From NCBI RefSeq assembly GCF_002952775.1, contig NZ_CP025066.1, positions 992,001-1,056,000 on the forward strand: a stretch of DNA of 64,000 bases, in the 5' to 3' direction. The translations under genes were made by a program, and so were the position numbers. The notes beneath the pieces were generated by a model, which made no database searches, had not been told where the DNA came from, and saw nothing but the letters and a program-made list of their open reading frames with translations. Below, piece after piece: positions 8,784 to 17,004 of this stretch. The stretch comes from Halalkaliarchaeum desulfuricum (lineage in GTDB: Archaea; Halobacteriota; Halobacteria; Halobacteriales; Haloferacaceae). Each line of letters opens with the position of its first letter. Positions within the stretch are counted from its first letter, which is position 1.

Positions 8784-8784
8784 T

Positions 8785-9141
8785 ATGACGATATTCAAAG
8801 AGAAGATCGACGAGGAGCATCTCACTGTCTCGGAGGCGAAAGAGTACCTTTCGCAGGTCGAATCCGAGCGCGCGCTGGAGGACGACCGGGAGCTGCGATA
8901 CGAACTCGCTCGCGCGCTCGAGCACGTCAACCGGTACGCGTTCCTGGACCCCGAGGAGGCCCGCGAACTCGTCGAAGAGCTCCAGCAGCTGGAGAAGGTC
9001 GACGAGAAGACGGCGATCAAGATCGTCGACCTCCTCCCGGAGGACCGGACGGAACTTCGCGCGGTGTTCGCCCAGGAACGGTACAGCCTCGACGGCGACG
9101 AACTCGACGAGGTTCTCAACCTCATCGCGAAATACGCGTGA
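8785..9141 (+). CDS. rpoF: DNA-directed RNA polymerase subunit Rpo4 (RpoF, Rpb4 family)
   Basis: A 118-residue helical, acidic protein of the Rpb4/RpoF family, the small polymerase stalk subunit that pairs with Rpo7 (RpoE). The C-terminal HRDC-like region is seen in EARELVEELQQLEKVDEKTAIKIVDLLPEDRTELRAVFAQER. It starts one base after the eL21 stop, so the two are certainly co-transcribed. Gene order eL21-rpoF-DUF655 is a strong context marker in Euryarchaeota. Confidence 0.95.
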   Translation: MTIFKEKIDEEHLTVSEAKEYLSQVESERALEDDRELRYELARALEHVNRYAFLDPEEARELVEELQQLEKVDEKTAIKIVDLLPEDRTELRAVFAQERYSLDGDELDEVLNLIAKYA

Positions 9142-9194
9142 CCGTGCCCGCCGAACGGACGGGGGGTCGAACGACCACCGGGCTTCTCGGGCGA

Positions 9195-9202
9195 TTTTTT
9201 AA
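9195..9202 (+). promoter_or_regulatory. TATA box before the DUF655 gene
   Basis: TTTTTTAA lies about 29 bp before ATG 9228. It suggests a second, leaderless promoter inside the eL21-hemK cluster. Confidence 0.6.
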
Positions 9203-9227
9203 GTAGCCCGTTGTCGTATCGGAGCAT

Positions 9228-9839
9228 ATGGAAGGGACGGATTCAGACTCTCTCGACTCTTCGCCCGACGAGGGGGAGGAGATCTACGCGGTCGTGCTCG
9301 ACTACTTCCCGCACGGGCATCCGGACGACTCCCGCCCGCAGTTCGAAAAGTCGCCGGTGGCCCAGGCGATCGGGGAGGACCGGTTCCGGCTGTTCGAGTT
9401 CACGCTCACGGAGGACCCGGATCTGAACATCACCGATCGGATCAGAATCGAGCCCGAACAGGACGAACGGATCTCGCGGATCCGGGAGATCGAATACGAC
9501 GACCTCTCGAGCAGCGCGACGTCCGAACTCGAGTACGCCGTCGAGGAGTTGATCGACCGCAACGAGCGTCGGTTCGTCGACTTCTACAACGACGCCCAGC
9601 CGATCACCCTTCGGCTCCACCAGCTGAACCTGCTTCCGGGGGTCGGAAAGAAGATCAGGAACACGATCCTCGACGAGCGAAAACGCGGGCCCTTCGAGAG
9701 CTTCGAGGAGATCACCGAACGGGTCAGCGGGCTGCACAGCCCGAAGGAAGTCATCATCGACCGAATCATCGAGGAACTTCGCGAGGAGGACCTCAAGTAC
9801 AAGACGTTCGTCCGCCGGGAGGACGGCGGGAGCGAATGA
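9228..9839 (+). CDS. DUF655 family protein (predicted nucleic-acid binding)
   Basis: A 203-residue archaeal conserved protein. The N-terminal half is an acidic beta-rich domain. The C-terminal part contains a helix-hairpin-helix, LNLLPGVGKKIRNTILDERKRGPFESFEEI, of the type that contacts DNA or RNA backbone. Its invariable neighbours (eL21, Rpo4, KsgA) suggest a role in ribosome biogenesis or RNA metabolism. That role is inference from context; I know of no established activity. It overlaps the KsgA start by 4 bp. Confidence 0.9.
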   Translation: MEGTDSDSLDSSPDEGEEIYAVVLDYFPHGHPDDSRPQFEKSPVAQAIGEDRFRLFEFTLTEDPDLNITDRIRIEPEQDERISRIREIEYDDLSSSATSELEYAVEELIDRNERRFVDFYNDAQPITLRLHQLNLLPGVGKKIRNTILDERKRGPFESFEEITERVSGLHSPKEVIIDRIIEELREEDLKYKTFVRREDGGSE

Positions 9840-10717
9840 CCGGCGGGAGCGACGTCGAGACCGGATCTCGCGATCCGGACGCACTCGTGCGGCGAGCCGG
9901 AGCCAGGGGGAATCCCGACAGGGACCAGCACTTCCTGGTGGACGACCGCGTCCTCGACAGGATCCCGACGTATCTCCCGGAGTCGGCCGACCGGAGCCAC
10001 GTCCTCGAGGTCGGCGGCGGCGCCGGCGCGTTGACCGACCGCCTGCTTGCGGCTGCGCCTGCGGACGGAAGCGTCACCGTGATCGAACGGGACCCGACGT
10101 ACGCTTCGTTTCTTCGGGAGGAGTTCGAAGCGGAGATCACAGAAGGAACGCTCACCGTCATCGAGGCGGATGCCCTGGAGTGTGAACTCCCGGCATTTAC
10201 CGCCTGCGTCTCCAACCTCCCGTACGGCGTCTCGAGTGAACTCGCGTTCCGGCTGCTCCCGGCAAAGCGACCGCTGGTGTTGACGTTCCAGCGGGAGTTC
10301 GCCGAACGGATGGTCGCCGAGCCGAACACGGCAGAGTACGGCCGCCTGTCGGTGAGCGCACAGCATTACGCCGACGTCGAACTCCTCGAGGTCGTCCCGC
10401 CGGAGGCGTTCGATCCGCAACCGGCGGTGGAAAGCGCGATCGTCCGGGCGACGCCGCGCGAGCCGGCCTACACCGTCGACGACGAGGCGTTCTTCCTCCG
10501 GTTCGTGAAGGCGCTTTTCACCCAGCGCCGGAAAACGGTCCGGAACGCGATCCGCAACACCGCCCACATCTCCGGACTGGACGATCCCGCGGCAGTCGTG
10601 AGTGCCGTCGACGAGACCACCCTCTCGAAACGGCCGGGAGAGCTCTCCCCAGCGGGATTCGCGGAACTGGCCGCGGTCGCAGCCGAGCACGGGGTCGTGT
10701 CCGGCGGCGGGGAGTAA
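9836..10717 (+). CDS. rsmA: 16S rRNA dimethyladenosine transferase KsgA/RsmA
   Basis: A 293-residue SAM-dependent enzyme that dimethylates the two adjacent adenines in the 3' terminal helix of 16S rRNA. Motif I is HVLEVGGGAGALTDRLL (about residues 53-69), and the catalytic motif IV is NLPYGVSS. The C-terminal helical domain ends with TLSKRPGELSPAGFAELA. A start of ATGA overlaps the DUF655 stop. An extra N-terminal segment of about 35 residues precedes the core and includes the usual DQHFLVD entry motif. Confidence 0.96.
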   Translation: MTGGSDVETGSRDPDALVRRAGARGNPDRDQHFLVDDRVLDRIPTYLPESADRSHVLEVGGGAGALTDRLLAAAPADGSVTVIERDPTYASFLREEFEAEITEGTLTVIEADALECELPAFTACVSNLPYGVSSELAFRLLPAKRPLVLTFQREFAERMVAEPNTAEYGRLSVSAQHYADVELLEVVPPEAFDPQPAVESAIVRATPREPAYTVDDEAFFLRFVKALFTQRRKTVRNAIRNTAHISGLDDPAAVVSAVDETTLSKRPGELSPAGFAELAAVAAEHGVVSGGGE

Positions 10718-10720
10718 CTC

Positions 10721-11323
10721 GTGGCCCGCCCCGACGACCTCGCGGAGCGACGCGGGCTGGAAACCGACGTCTACCAGCCGGCGGAAGATTCTGCGCTGCT
10801 GGCGTCGGCGACGGTCGAGGCCGTCGAGGCCGGCGACGCGGTGCTCGAGGTCGGAACCGGATCCGGCTGGGTCGCAGCCCAGGTCCGGGAGACCCGCGAG
10901 GCTCGTGTGATCGCCGCCGACGTCAATCCGCACGCCTGCAGGCAGGCGCGCGATCGTGGGCTGGAGGTGGTGCGGGCCGATCTCGTTTCCCCGTTCCGAA
11001 CGGACAGCTTCGACGTGGTCACGTTCAACCCGCCGTACCTCCCAACCGATCCCGACAACGAGTGGGACGACTGGATGGAAGCTGCACTCTCGGGCGGGGA
11101 AACCGGTCGCCGTCTGGTCGAACCGTTCCTGGAAGAGGTCGGGCGTGTGCTCGCATCCAGCGGGTGTGTGCTCCTGCTCGTGAGCAGCCTCACCGACCGG
11201 GAGGTGGTCGAATCGATCGCGGCCGACGCAGGGTTCGAAACGGAGGCCGTCCGGGAGGAATCGTATCCCTTCGAGACCCTGTGGGTGTTGCGGCTGTTTC
11301 CTGTCGGACCGGACACGTCGTGA
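10721..11323 (+). CDS. HemK2/Mtq2-type N5-glutamine or protein methyltransferase
   Basis: A 200-residue class I methyltransferase. It has the SAM-binding motif VLEVGTGSGWVAAQV (41-55) and the glutamine-binding NPPY motif at 103-106. This places it in the HemK2/Mtq2 family, which methylates the GGQ glutamine of class 1 release factors (aRF1 in archaea). It starts with GTG, three bases after the ksgA stop. Mtq2-type enzymes in archaea and eukaryotes work with the zinc protein Trm112, which is not encoded in this window. Confidence 0.9.
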   Translation: MARPDDLAERRGLETDVYQPAEDSALLASATVEAVEAGDAVLEVGTGSGWVAAQVRETREARVIAADVNPHACRQARDRGLEVVRADLVSPFRTDSFDVVTFNPPYLPTDPDNEWDDWMEAALSGGETGRRLVEPFLEEVGRVLASSGCVLLLVSSLTDREVVESIAADAGFETEAVREESYPFETLWVLRLFPVGPDTS

Positions 11324-11437
11324 TCAACGAGGGACTCGCTTGTCCCCGGCTACCGGTCGAACCGCCGAAAGGTTCTTTATGTGCGAGTGACAGGCTCGGA
11401 GTAGCACACCGCCCCGCGCAGTGCCTTCCCACGAGGT

Positions 11438-12826
11438 ATGCCCTCCGACACTGATCCCGGCGACGGCGTCGAACCGTCCGCCGGTTCCGATACCGACGCA
11501 GCGGCCGGCTTCGGCGCCCCCCAGTTCGACCTGGACAGCTCACGGGGCGTCCCAGACAGCTCACGAGTCGCCCCAGACAGCTCACGGGGCGTCCCCGACC
11601 ACCGGGTCGGGCGAGCCGGGAGCCGAGGGGGCGACACCCTTCGGCTCGTGGGGATGGTTGTTTCCGGGGTGGCAGTGGTTCTCGGTGCGGCCTACGATTA
11701 CCTCGTTTTGGGGGGAACTGAACCGCTGGCGTTCGGCTGGAACCCGACGCCGGTGGACTGGCTGTTTCTCCTTTCGCTGTCGGTCTTCGGTTGGCTCCTC
11801 GTATTTCCGCTCGTCCGAGACCGGGAACGCGCCGCCCGCTACGGTCGTCTCCTCCGGGCCGAGCCGCTCAGACTCGCGGCCGCCCTGTATCTCCTCGCGT
11901 TTTTCGTCGCCGGGCTCGTCGGAACGGTAGTAGGGAACACGATCTCTGAAGGGCTCGATCACGGATACCAGCCGCCCGTCTTCTTTTCGGTCCCGGACCA
12001 CGTTCCGGTACAGTGTCTCGGTGCCGAGGCGGCCGGGCGGTGCCGCGGGAGCTTCCAGTATCCGCTGGGTACCGACGCCCACGGGAACGGCCTGATCGAA
12101 CTCGTCGTGCTCGGTGCCGGCGTGAGCCTGCGCGTCGCGTTCGTCGTGGGGATGATCGCCGTTCCACTCGCGCTCGCGGTCGGCGTGATCGCCGGCTATG
12201 CGGGCGGACGAACCGACGCCGTGTTGATGCGGTACGTCGATGTCCAGGGCACCGTTCCCGCCTTCCTCGTGTACATCGTATTGATCTACGTCTACGGTCG
12301 GAGCCTGTTTCTGCTCGTTCTCGTGTTCGGCCTGTTGAGCTGGGGCGGTATCGCACGGATCGTGCGCAGTGAGGTACTCCAGATCCGGACGGAGGCGTAC
12401 GTCGCGGCTGCGCTGGGCCAGGGTGCCGGTCGGTTCCGGGTGCTCCGTCGACACGTGGTGCCGAACGTGTACGACAGCCTCGCGGTCTCTGCGACGCAGG
12501 CGATACCGCGGATCCTGCTGATCGAAGCGGCGATTTCGTTCATGCTTTTAAACGACATCGGCGTCGCATCGTGGGGCCACACGGCGACGATGGGGCTGCG
12601 CCACCAGCACCAGTTCGTCCACACGTGGTGGATCTCGACGATTCCGATCGCGTTCCTCGCGATGACGGTGCTGTCGATCACCGTGCTCGGCGACTTCTTC
12701 CGGGACGCGCTCGACCCCACGGCCGGTCGTCCGGACGCCGAAACGGATGTCGATAGCGCGATCGGAACGGAAGTCGACCATAGCAGTGGCGGGACAGAAG
12801 CAGAGCCCGAGGTCGACCGTCGTTAG
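11438..12826 (+). CDS. Dipeptide/oligopeptide-type ABC permease (DppC family)
   Basis: A 462-residue permease, much longer than the roughly 300 residues usual for DppC. The first 70 residues are an acidic, low-complexity cytoplasmic extension with a threefold 7-residue repeat (DSSRGVP type). About six or seven transmembrane helices follow. The DppC-type core starts near YPLGTDAHGNGLIELVVLGAG, and the EAA loop is EAYVAAALGQGAGRFRVLRRHVVPN. If ATG 11654 were the true start, the repeat segment would be lost. A TATA-like CTTTAT at 11375-11380 favours an upstream start. It is convergent with, and overlaps by 4 bp, the DppB-type gene. Confidence 0.88.
   Translation: MPSDTDPGDGVEPSAGSDTDAAAGFGAPQFDLDSSRGVPDSSRVAPDSSRGVPDHRVGRAGSRGGDTLRLVGMVVSGVAVVLGAAYDYLVLGGTEPLAFGWNPTPVDWLFLLSLSVFGWLLVFPLVRDRERAARYGRLLRAEPLRLAAALYLLAFFVAGLVGTVVGNTISEGLDHGYQPPVFFSVPDHVPVQCLGAEAAGRCRGSFQYPLGTDAHGNGLIELVVLGAGVSLRVAFVVGMIAVPLALAVGVIAGYAGGRTDAVLMRYVDVQGTVPAFLVYIVLIYVYGRSLFLLVLVFGLLSWGGIARIVRSEVLQIRTEAYVAAALGQGAGRFRVLRRHVVPNVYDSLAVSATQAIPRILLIEAAISFMLLNDIGVASWGHTATMGLRHQHQFVHTWWISTIPIAFLAMTVLSITVLGDFFRDALDPTAGRPDAETDVDSAIGTEVDHSSGGTEAEPEVDRR
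11534..11596. repeat. 3 x 21-bp in-frame tandem repeat
   Basis: Copies begin at 11534, 11555 and 11576. The outer two differ only at the last base and the middle one at a few. In the DppC-type frame they encode D-S-S-R-G/V-V/A-P three times. The unit length keeps the frame, so the repeat lengthens the N-terminal tail without disrupting the gene. Confidence 0.9.
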
Positions 12827-13830
12827 CTCTCGTTGAGCTCGATCCGCGGATCGAACACCATGTATGCAACGTCCTGCAGGAAGTTCCCGACGATTCCGAC
12901 CCCCGCGACGAACAGCGCCATCCCAATGATTACCGGCAGGTTCCGAGTCATGATCGCATTGTAGCTGAGCGTGCCGAACCCGGGAAGTTCGAAGACGAAC
13001 TCGATCACGAAGACGTTCACGACGAGCACGCCGAGGAGGTTTGCGAAAAACAGCGAGATCAGCGGGATCAGCGAGATCCGAAGGAGGTGTCGGACCACGT
13101 GGACCGGCTCCATCCCCTTCGCTTTTACCTGCGTGACGAACAGTTCCCCTTCCCGCGACAGCACGGCCGACCGAACGTATCTGGCCTGCTCGGCGATCAG
13201 TCCGGTGCCGAGCAGGACCGCCGGAAGCGCCAGCCGCTTGAGATTGTGCGTCGAAAGCACGCGCTGTTCGAGGTCGTAGCCGATCAAAAACAGCCACCCG
13301 AACTGGTACATCCCGACCAGGATCGCCACGGCGGCGATCCAGAAGTTCGGGACGCCGAACACGGTGTAGGTGAAGCCGGTCGCCACCCGGGAGAGAACGG
13401 GGTTCGTTCCGATCGCGGAGTAGGTACCGACGGCAACGCCGCCGACAAGTGCGATCGCCATGCCCGGGACCACGTACCCCAGCGTGATCGTCAACCGTTC
13501 GCCGATCAGCGTCGTCACTGGCGTCGGATGGCTGTAGGAGACTCCGAGATCCAGCCTCGCGACGCTTGCAAGCCAGTTCACGTATCGCTCGTGGACCGGC
13601 TGGTCGAGGTTTCTCGCCTCGCGGTACGCCTGCACTGCCTGTTCGGCCTCCCGTTCGATCTCCTCGGCGCTTGCCCCGCTATCTGCGAGTTCGGCCGCGA
13701 CGGAGAATTCCACGGAGGCCTCGCCTGGATCGCCGGTGAAGGCGACGAGCGCGAACGTCACCGACACGACGACCCACAGCGCGAACAGCGAAAACACCAA
13801 CCGGCGAGCGAGCCACCACCAGCGGTTCAT
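12823..13830 (-). CDS. Dipeptide/oligopeptide-type ABC permease (DppB family)
   Basis: A 335-residue permease with a first transmembrane helix at about residues 8-30 and five or more helices after residue 105. The EAA-loop region reads ELFVTQVKAKGMEPVHVVRHLLRISLIPL. It is the natural heterodimer partner of the DppC-type protein, yet lies on the opposite strand. The two genes converge and share their last 4 bp (12823-12826). No peptide-binding protein or DppD/DppF ATPase is in the window. A TATA-like element near 13944-13951 implies a leader of about 90 nt. Confidence 0.9.
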   Translation of the reverse strand: MNRWWWLARRLVFSLFALWVVVSVTFALVAFTGDPGEASVEFSVAAELADSGASAEEIEREAEQAVQAYREARNLDQPVHERYVNWLASVARLDLGVSYSHPTPVTTLIGERLTITLGYVVPGMAIALVGGVAVGTYSAIGTNPVLSRVATGFTYTVFGVPNFWIAAVAILVGMYQFGWLFLIGYDLEQRVLSTHNLKRLALPAVLLGTGLIAEQARYVRSAVLSREGELFVTQVKAKGMEPVHVVRHLLRISLIPLISLFFANLLGVLVVNVFVIEFVFELPGFGTLSYNAIMTRNLPVIIGMALFVAGVGIVGNFLQDVAYMVFDPRIELNES

Positions 13831-14020
13831 CGTTTGTTCAGGGTTGAGGGAAGCGTCGAACGGGGACGTCGACAGAGGGGTTTGCGACGGGCGGGGAGGG
13901 CTGTGCGGAGGGACACGACAGTCTGGGATGTTTCCTCGTACCGCATAAATGTTTCTCAGCCGTCACCGGCGATCCAGCGGTACCCTCCGGGACTCGATAC
14001 TCGACCGGGCCGGAACGCCC

Positions 14021-14027
14021 TTTTATC
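14021..14027 (+). promoter_or_regulatory. TATA box of the R15P isomerase/PfkB operon
   Basis: TTTTATC lies 24 bp before ATG 14048, consistent with a leaderless message and with the chosen start. The rest of 13831-14020 shows no gene. Confidence 0.65.
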
Positions 14028-14047
14028 CGGGGGACCCACACGGAGCC

Positions 14048-15040
14048 ATGACCACACAAACGCTGGACGAGGCGGTCGAGTCGACCGCAGGCGCCATCGC
14101 CTCGATGGAGATCCGCGGGGCGGCGACGATCGCGGCGGCGGCGGCCGACGCCCTCGCAGCCCAGGCGGAGGCCAGCACCGCAAGCGACCCGGAAACGTTC
14201 CGGCGGGAGCTCCGAGCGGCCGCCCGCAGGCTCCACGAGACGCGCCCGACCGCCGTGTCGCTGCCCAACGCGCTCAGATACGTTCTTCGTCGGATGGACG
14301 GCGACAGGGGCGGCGACGTCACCGACGTCGACGCGCTACGCCGGAACGTGGTCGGTGCCGCCCAGGAGTTCGACGACCGACTCGACCGCGCACAGGAGGA
14401 ACTCGGCAAGGTCGGCGCCAACCGCCTCCGCGACGGCGATGTCGTGATGACTCATTGCCACTCGACCGACGTTCTCTCGTGTGTCGAGGCCGCGGTCGAC
14501 CAGGGGAAACAGCTCGAGGCGTACGTAAAGGAGACTCGGCCGCGGAATCAGGGCCACATCACCGCCAGACGGCTCCGCGAACTCGGCGTTCCCGTCACGT
14601 TGATCGTCGACTCCGCGGCCCACCGGTATCTCCCTGAGGCCGACCACGTGCTCGTCGGGGCCGACTCGATCGCCGCCGACGGCAGCGTGATCAACAAGAT
14701 CGGCACCTCCGGGCTGGCCGTGAGCGCCCGCGAACTCGGGACGCCGATCGTGGTCGCCGCCCAGACCATCAAGCTCCACCCGGAGACGCTAACGGGACAC
14801 ACCGTGGAGATCGAAACCCGTGACGAACGCGAGGTCGTCGACGAGTCAACCCGGGGTGATATCGGCGACATCGAAGTCGCAAACCCCGCCTTCGACGTCA
14901 CGCCGCCGCGGTACGTCGACGCCATCGTCACCGAGAGCGGCCAGTTCCCGCCCGAGAGCATCGTCACGCTGATGCGTGAGCTGTTCGGGGAGTCGGCAGA
15001 CGAGCCGTGGAAAGAACCCGACGAGAGGATCACCCACTAA
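14048..15040 (+). CDS. Ribose-1,5-bisphosphate isomerase
   Basis: A 330-residue member of the eIF2B-alpha/MtnA-like fold family, specifically the archaeal R15P isomerase group. It converts ribose 1,5-bisphosphate to ribulose 1,5-bisphosphate. Cys137 in THCHST and Asp206 in VGADSIAADGSVINKIGT are the catalytic pair known from the Thermococcus enzyme. The following PfkB kinase starts 10 bp downstream, so the two are one operon. In haloarchaea lacking RuBisCO, this enzyme is part of a non-carboxylating pentose bisphosphate pathway. I see no RuBisCO here. Confidence 0.92.
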   Translation: MTTQTLDEAVESTAGAIASMEIRGAATIAAAAADALAAQAEASTASDPETFRRELRAAARRLHETRPTAVSLPNALRYVLRRMDGDRGGDVTDVDALRRNVVGAAQEFDDRLDRAQEELGKVGANRLRDGDVVMTHCHSTDVLSCVEAAVDQGKQLEAYVKETRPRNQGHITARRLRELGVPVTLIVDSAAHRYLPEADHVLVGADSIAADGSVINKIGTSGLAVSARELGTPIVVAAQTIKLHPETLTGHTVEIETRDEREVVDESTRGDIGDIEVANPAFDVTPPRYVDAIVTESGQFPPESIVTLMRELFGESADEPWKEPDERITH

Positions 15041-15050
15041 TGGGGCACGA

Positions 15051-16019
15051 ATGACGGACACCAAGCCGAACGTGATCTGTGCGGGCCACATCAACTGGGA
15101 CGTGACGATGCACGTCGACAAACTGCCCGAACCCGACGGCGAGGTGCAGATCCGGGAGCTGATCCAGTCGGGCGGGGGGAGCGCCGCAAACGTCGCAGTC
15201 GGCCTCTCGGGGCTCGACGCCGACGCGACGGTGTTCGGAAGCGTCGGGGGCGACGACTCCGGCGCGTTCGCCCTACAGGAACTCGATCGATCGGGAGTCC
15301 AGTGTGGTCACGTCCTGGTCGCGAAGGACGAAACGACCGCGGTGAAGTACCTCGTCGTCGACGACGACGGCGAGGTGATGGTGTTCGCGAGCGACGGCGC
15401 GAACGAGGCGTTTTCGGCGGGTGACCTCCCGCCACGGGTGGTCGCAACGGCGGATCACCTCCACCTTACGAGCCAGCGGCCCGAAACCGCCGTCGAGCTC
15501 GCCGCGCTGGTTCGCGACGTCGGGGGGACTGTCAGCTTCGATCCAGGCCGGCGCGTCGGACAGCGGGCGTTCAAACGGGCGTTCCCCCACGTCGACGTCC
15601 TGTTTTGCAACCGCCGGGAGGCGGAACTCGCGGCCGAGGATTACCGGGAAAACGGTCCCGACGACGGCTTGCTCGTGACGAAACGTGGAGCCGACGGCGC
15701 GACGGTTTCCGCGCCGAAGGGAACCGTCTCGCATCCGGGCTTCGAGATCGACGCCGTCGACACCACCGGGTCAGGCGACGCGTTCGCCGCCGGCTTTCTC
15801 GCCGCCTGGCTCGGATCCCGGACGTTCCGTCGGCGGTTCCGGCGGGACGGTGGAGCCGCCGGTCCGGACGTTGGTTCCGACGGTTCCGACGATCCACCAC
15901 TCGAGGAGGTGCTCGCGGTCGCGAACGCCTGTGGCGCGTTGACCGCGATGGAAGCGACGGCCCGGACCGACCTCACGTGGGATCGGGTCGCGTCGCTGGT
16001 CGAGAAAACGGAGGAGTGA
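15051..16019 (+). CDS. PfkB-family sugar/nucleoside kinase, probable ribose-1-phosphate kinase
   Basis: A 322-residue ribokinase-like kinase. The substrate-side glycine motif GGGSAANVAVGLSGL (41-55) and the ATP/catalytic motif DTTGSGDAFAAGF (237-249, catalytic Asp243) are intact. An acidic linker near residues 265-285 is a halophilic insertion. Its product is presumably the substrate of the upstream ribose-1,5-bisphosphate isomerase. By analogy with the haloarchaeal pentose bisphosphate pathway, ribose 1-phosphate is the likely phosphate acceptor. The substrate is inferred from context; a nucleoside kinase role remains possible. Confidence 0.85.
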   Translation: MTDTKPNVICAGHINWDVTMHVDKLPEPDGEVQIRELIQSGGGSAANVAVGLSGLDADATVFGSVGGDDSGAFALQELDRSGVQCGHVLVAKDETTAVKYLVVDDDGEVMVFASDGANEAFSAGDLPPRVVATADHLHLTSQRPETAVELAALVRDVGGTVSFDPGRRVGQRAFKRAFPHVDVLFCNRREAELAAEDYRENGPDDGLLVTKRGADGATVSAPKGTVSHPGFEIDAVDTTGSGDAFAAGFLAAWLGSRTFRRRFRRDGGAAGPDVGSDGSDDPPLEEVLAVANACGALTAMEATARTDLTWDRVASLVEKTEE

Positions 16020-16021
16020 CC

Positions 16022-16924
16022 TCACGCCGCAGTCTGCCGGTCTGAAGCCGTGAGATAGATCCCGGACAACACGACGATCCCCGAGGCCACCGTCACCGCC
16101 GTCGGAACCTCGGCGAGCAACACCAGCGCCAGGATCGTGGCGCCGACCGGCTCGCCCAGCAGGGAGACGGAAACCACACTCGACTCGAGGTGCCCTAGCG
16201 CCCAGTTTATGACGGTGTGACCGAACAGCCCCGGCCCGAGCGCCAGCCCCGCAAACAGCAGCCACTCGCGGGCGGGATAGTCCGAAACCGGGTGGCCACC
16301 GCCGACGACGAATCCGAAGAGGACGACGGTACAGACGGAGTAGACGACGACGACGTACGGAACCAGTGCCACCCGCTGGCGGAGATCCCGGCCGGCGAGA
16401 ACGTAGACGGCTGCCATCACCGCCCCGAGAAGCGCGAGCGCGTTGCCGTACAGCGGGTTCGGCCCGACGAGAACGCCCCCGAGCAGATCCCCGAGCGACA
16501 TCCCGACCATCCCGGCGACCGCCACGAGGATTCCAAGCACCATCCGTCGGGTCACGCGTTCGCGCAACAGGAGCCACGCCCCCAGCGCGACGAACACCGG
16601 CTGTGCCTGCACGAGCGTGACGCTTGCCGCCACGCTGGTCCAGTCGAGCGACTCGAACCAGGCGCCGAAGTGGATCGCAAGCGCCGTCCCCGAGACGACC
16701 GCGTATCCGAAATCGCGCCGCGTGATCCGCCGGAAGTCGTCCCGGTATCGAACAAGCGCCACCGGCAAGAGCGGAAGCGTCGTAAACAACACCCGATAAA
16801 AGGCCGCGACCACGCTGGGGGCGTCGCTCCAGCGCACGAGGATCGCGCCGAAGCTGATCGCGACGATCGCGACACTCAGGCCGCCGATCGGCGGGACGAC
16901 GGGACGACTCCCGGGGTTCGACAC
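16022..16924 (-). CDS. EamA/DMT-superfamily transporter
   Basis: A 300-residue membrane protein with ten predicted helices arranged as two EamA repeats, typical of the drug/metabolite transporter superfamily. The first repeat begins IGGLSVAIVAISFGAILVRWSDAPSVVAAFYR. The second contains LLFAGLALGPGLFGHTVINWALGHLESSVVS. Such proteins export amino acids, nucleosides or other small metabolites; the substrate is not predictable. It is convergent with the PfkB gene, ending 2 bp beyond its stop. Confidence 0.9.
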   Translation of the reverse strand: MSNPGSRPVVPPIGGLSVAIVAISFGAILVRWSDAPSVVAAFYRVLFTTLPLLPVALVRYRDDFRRITRRDFGYAVVSGTALAIHFGAWFESLDWTSVAASVTLVQAQPVFVALGAWLLLRERVTRRMVLGILVAVAGMVGMSLGDLLGGVLVGPNPLYGNALALLGAVMAAVYVLAGRDLRQRVALVPYVVVVYSVCTVVLFGFVVGGGHPVSDYPAREWLLFAGLALGPGLFGHTVINWALGHLESSVVSVSLLGEPVGATILALVLLAEVPTAVTVASGIVVLSGIYLTASDRQTAA

Positions 16925-17004
16925 GGAATCACGTGGCAGCGGGGACCGCTTACCGGTTTCGGAACCGGTGCATCGGCGGCGTCATCCCACCGAAGCAGCG
17001 ACAG

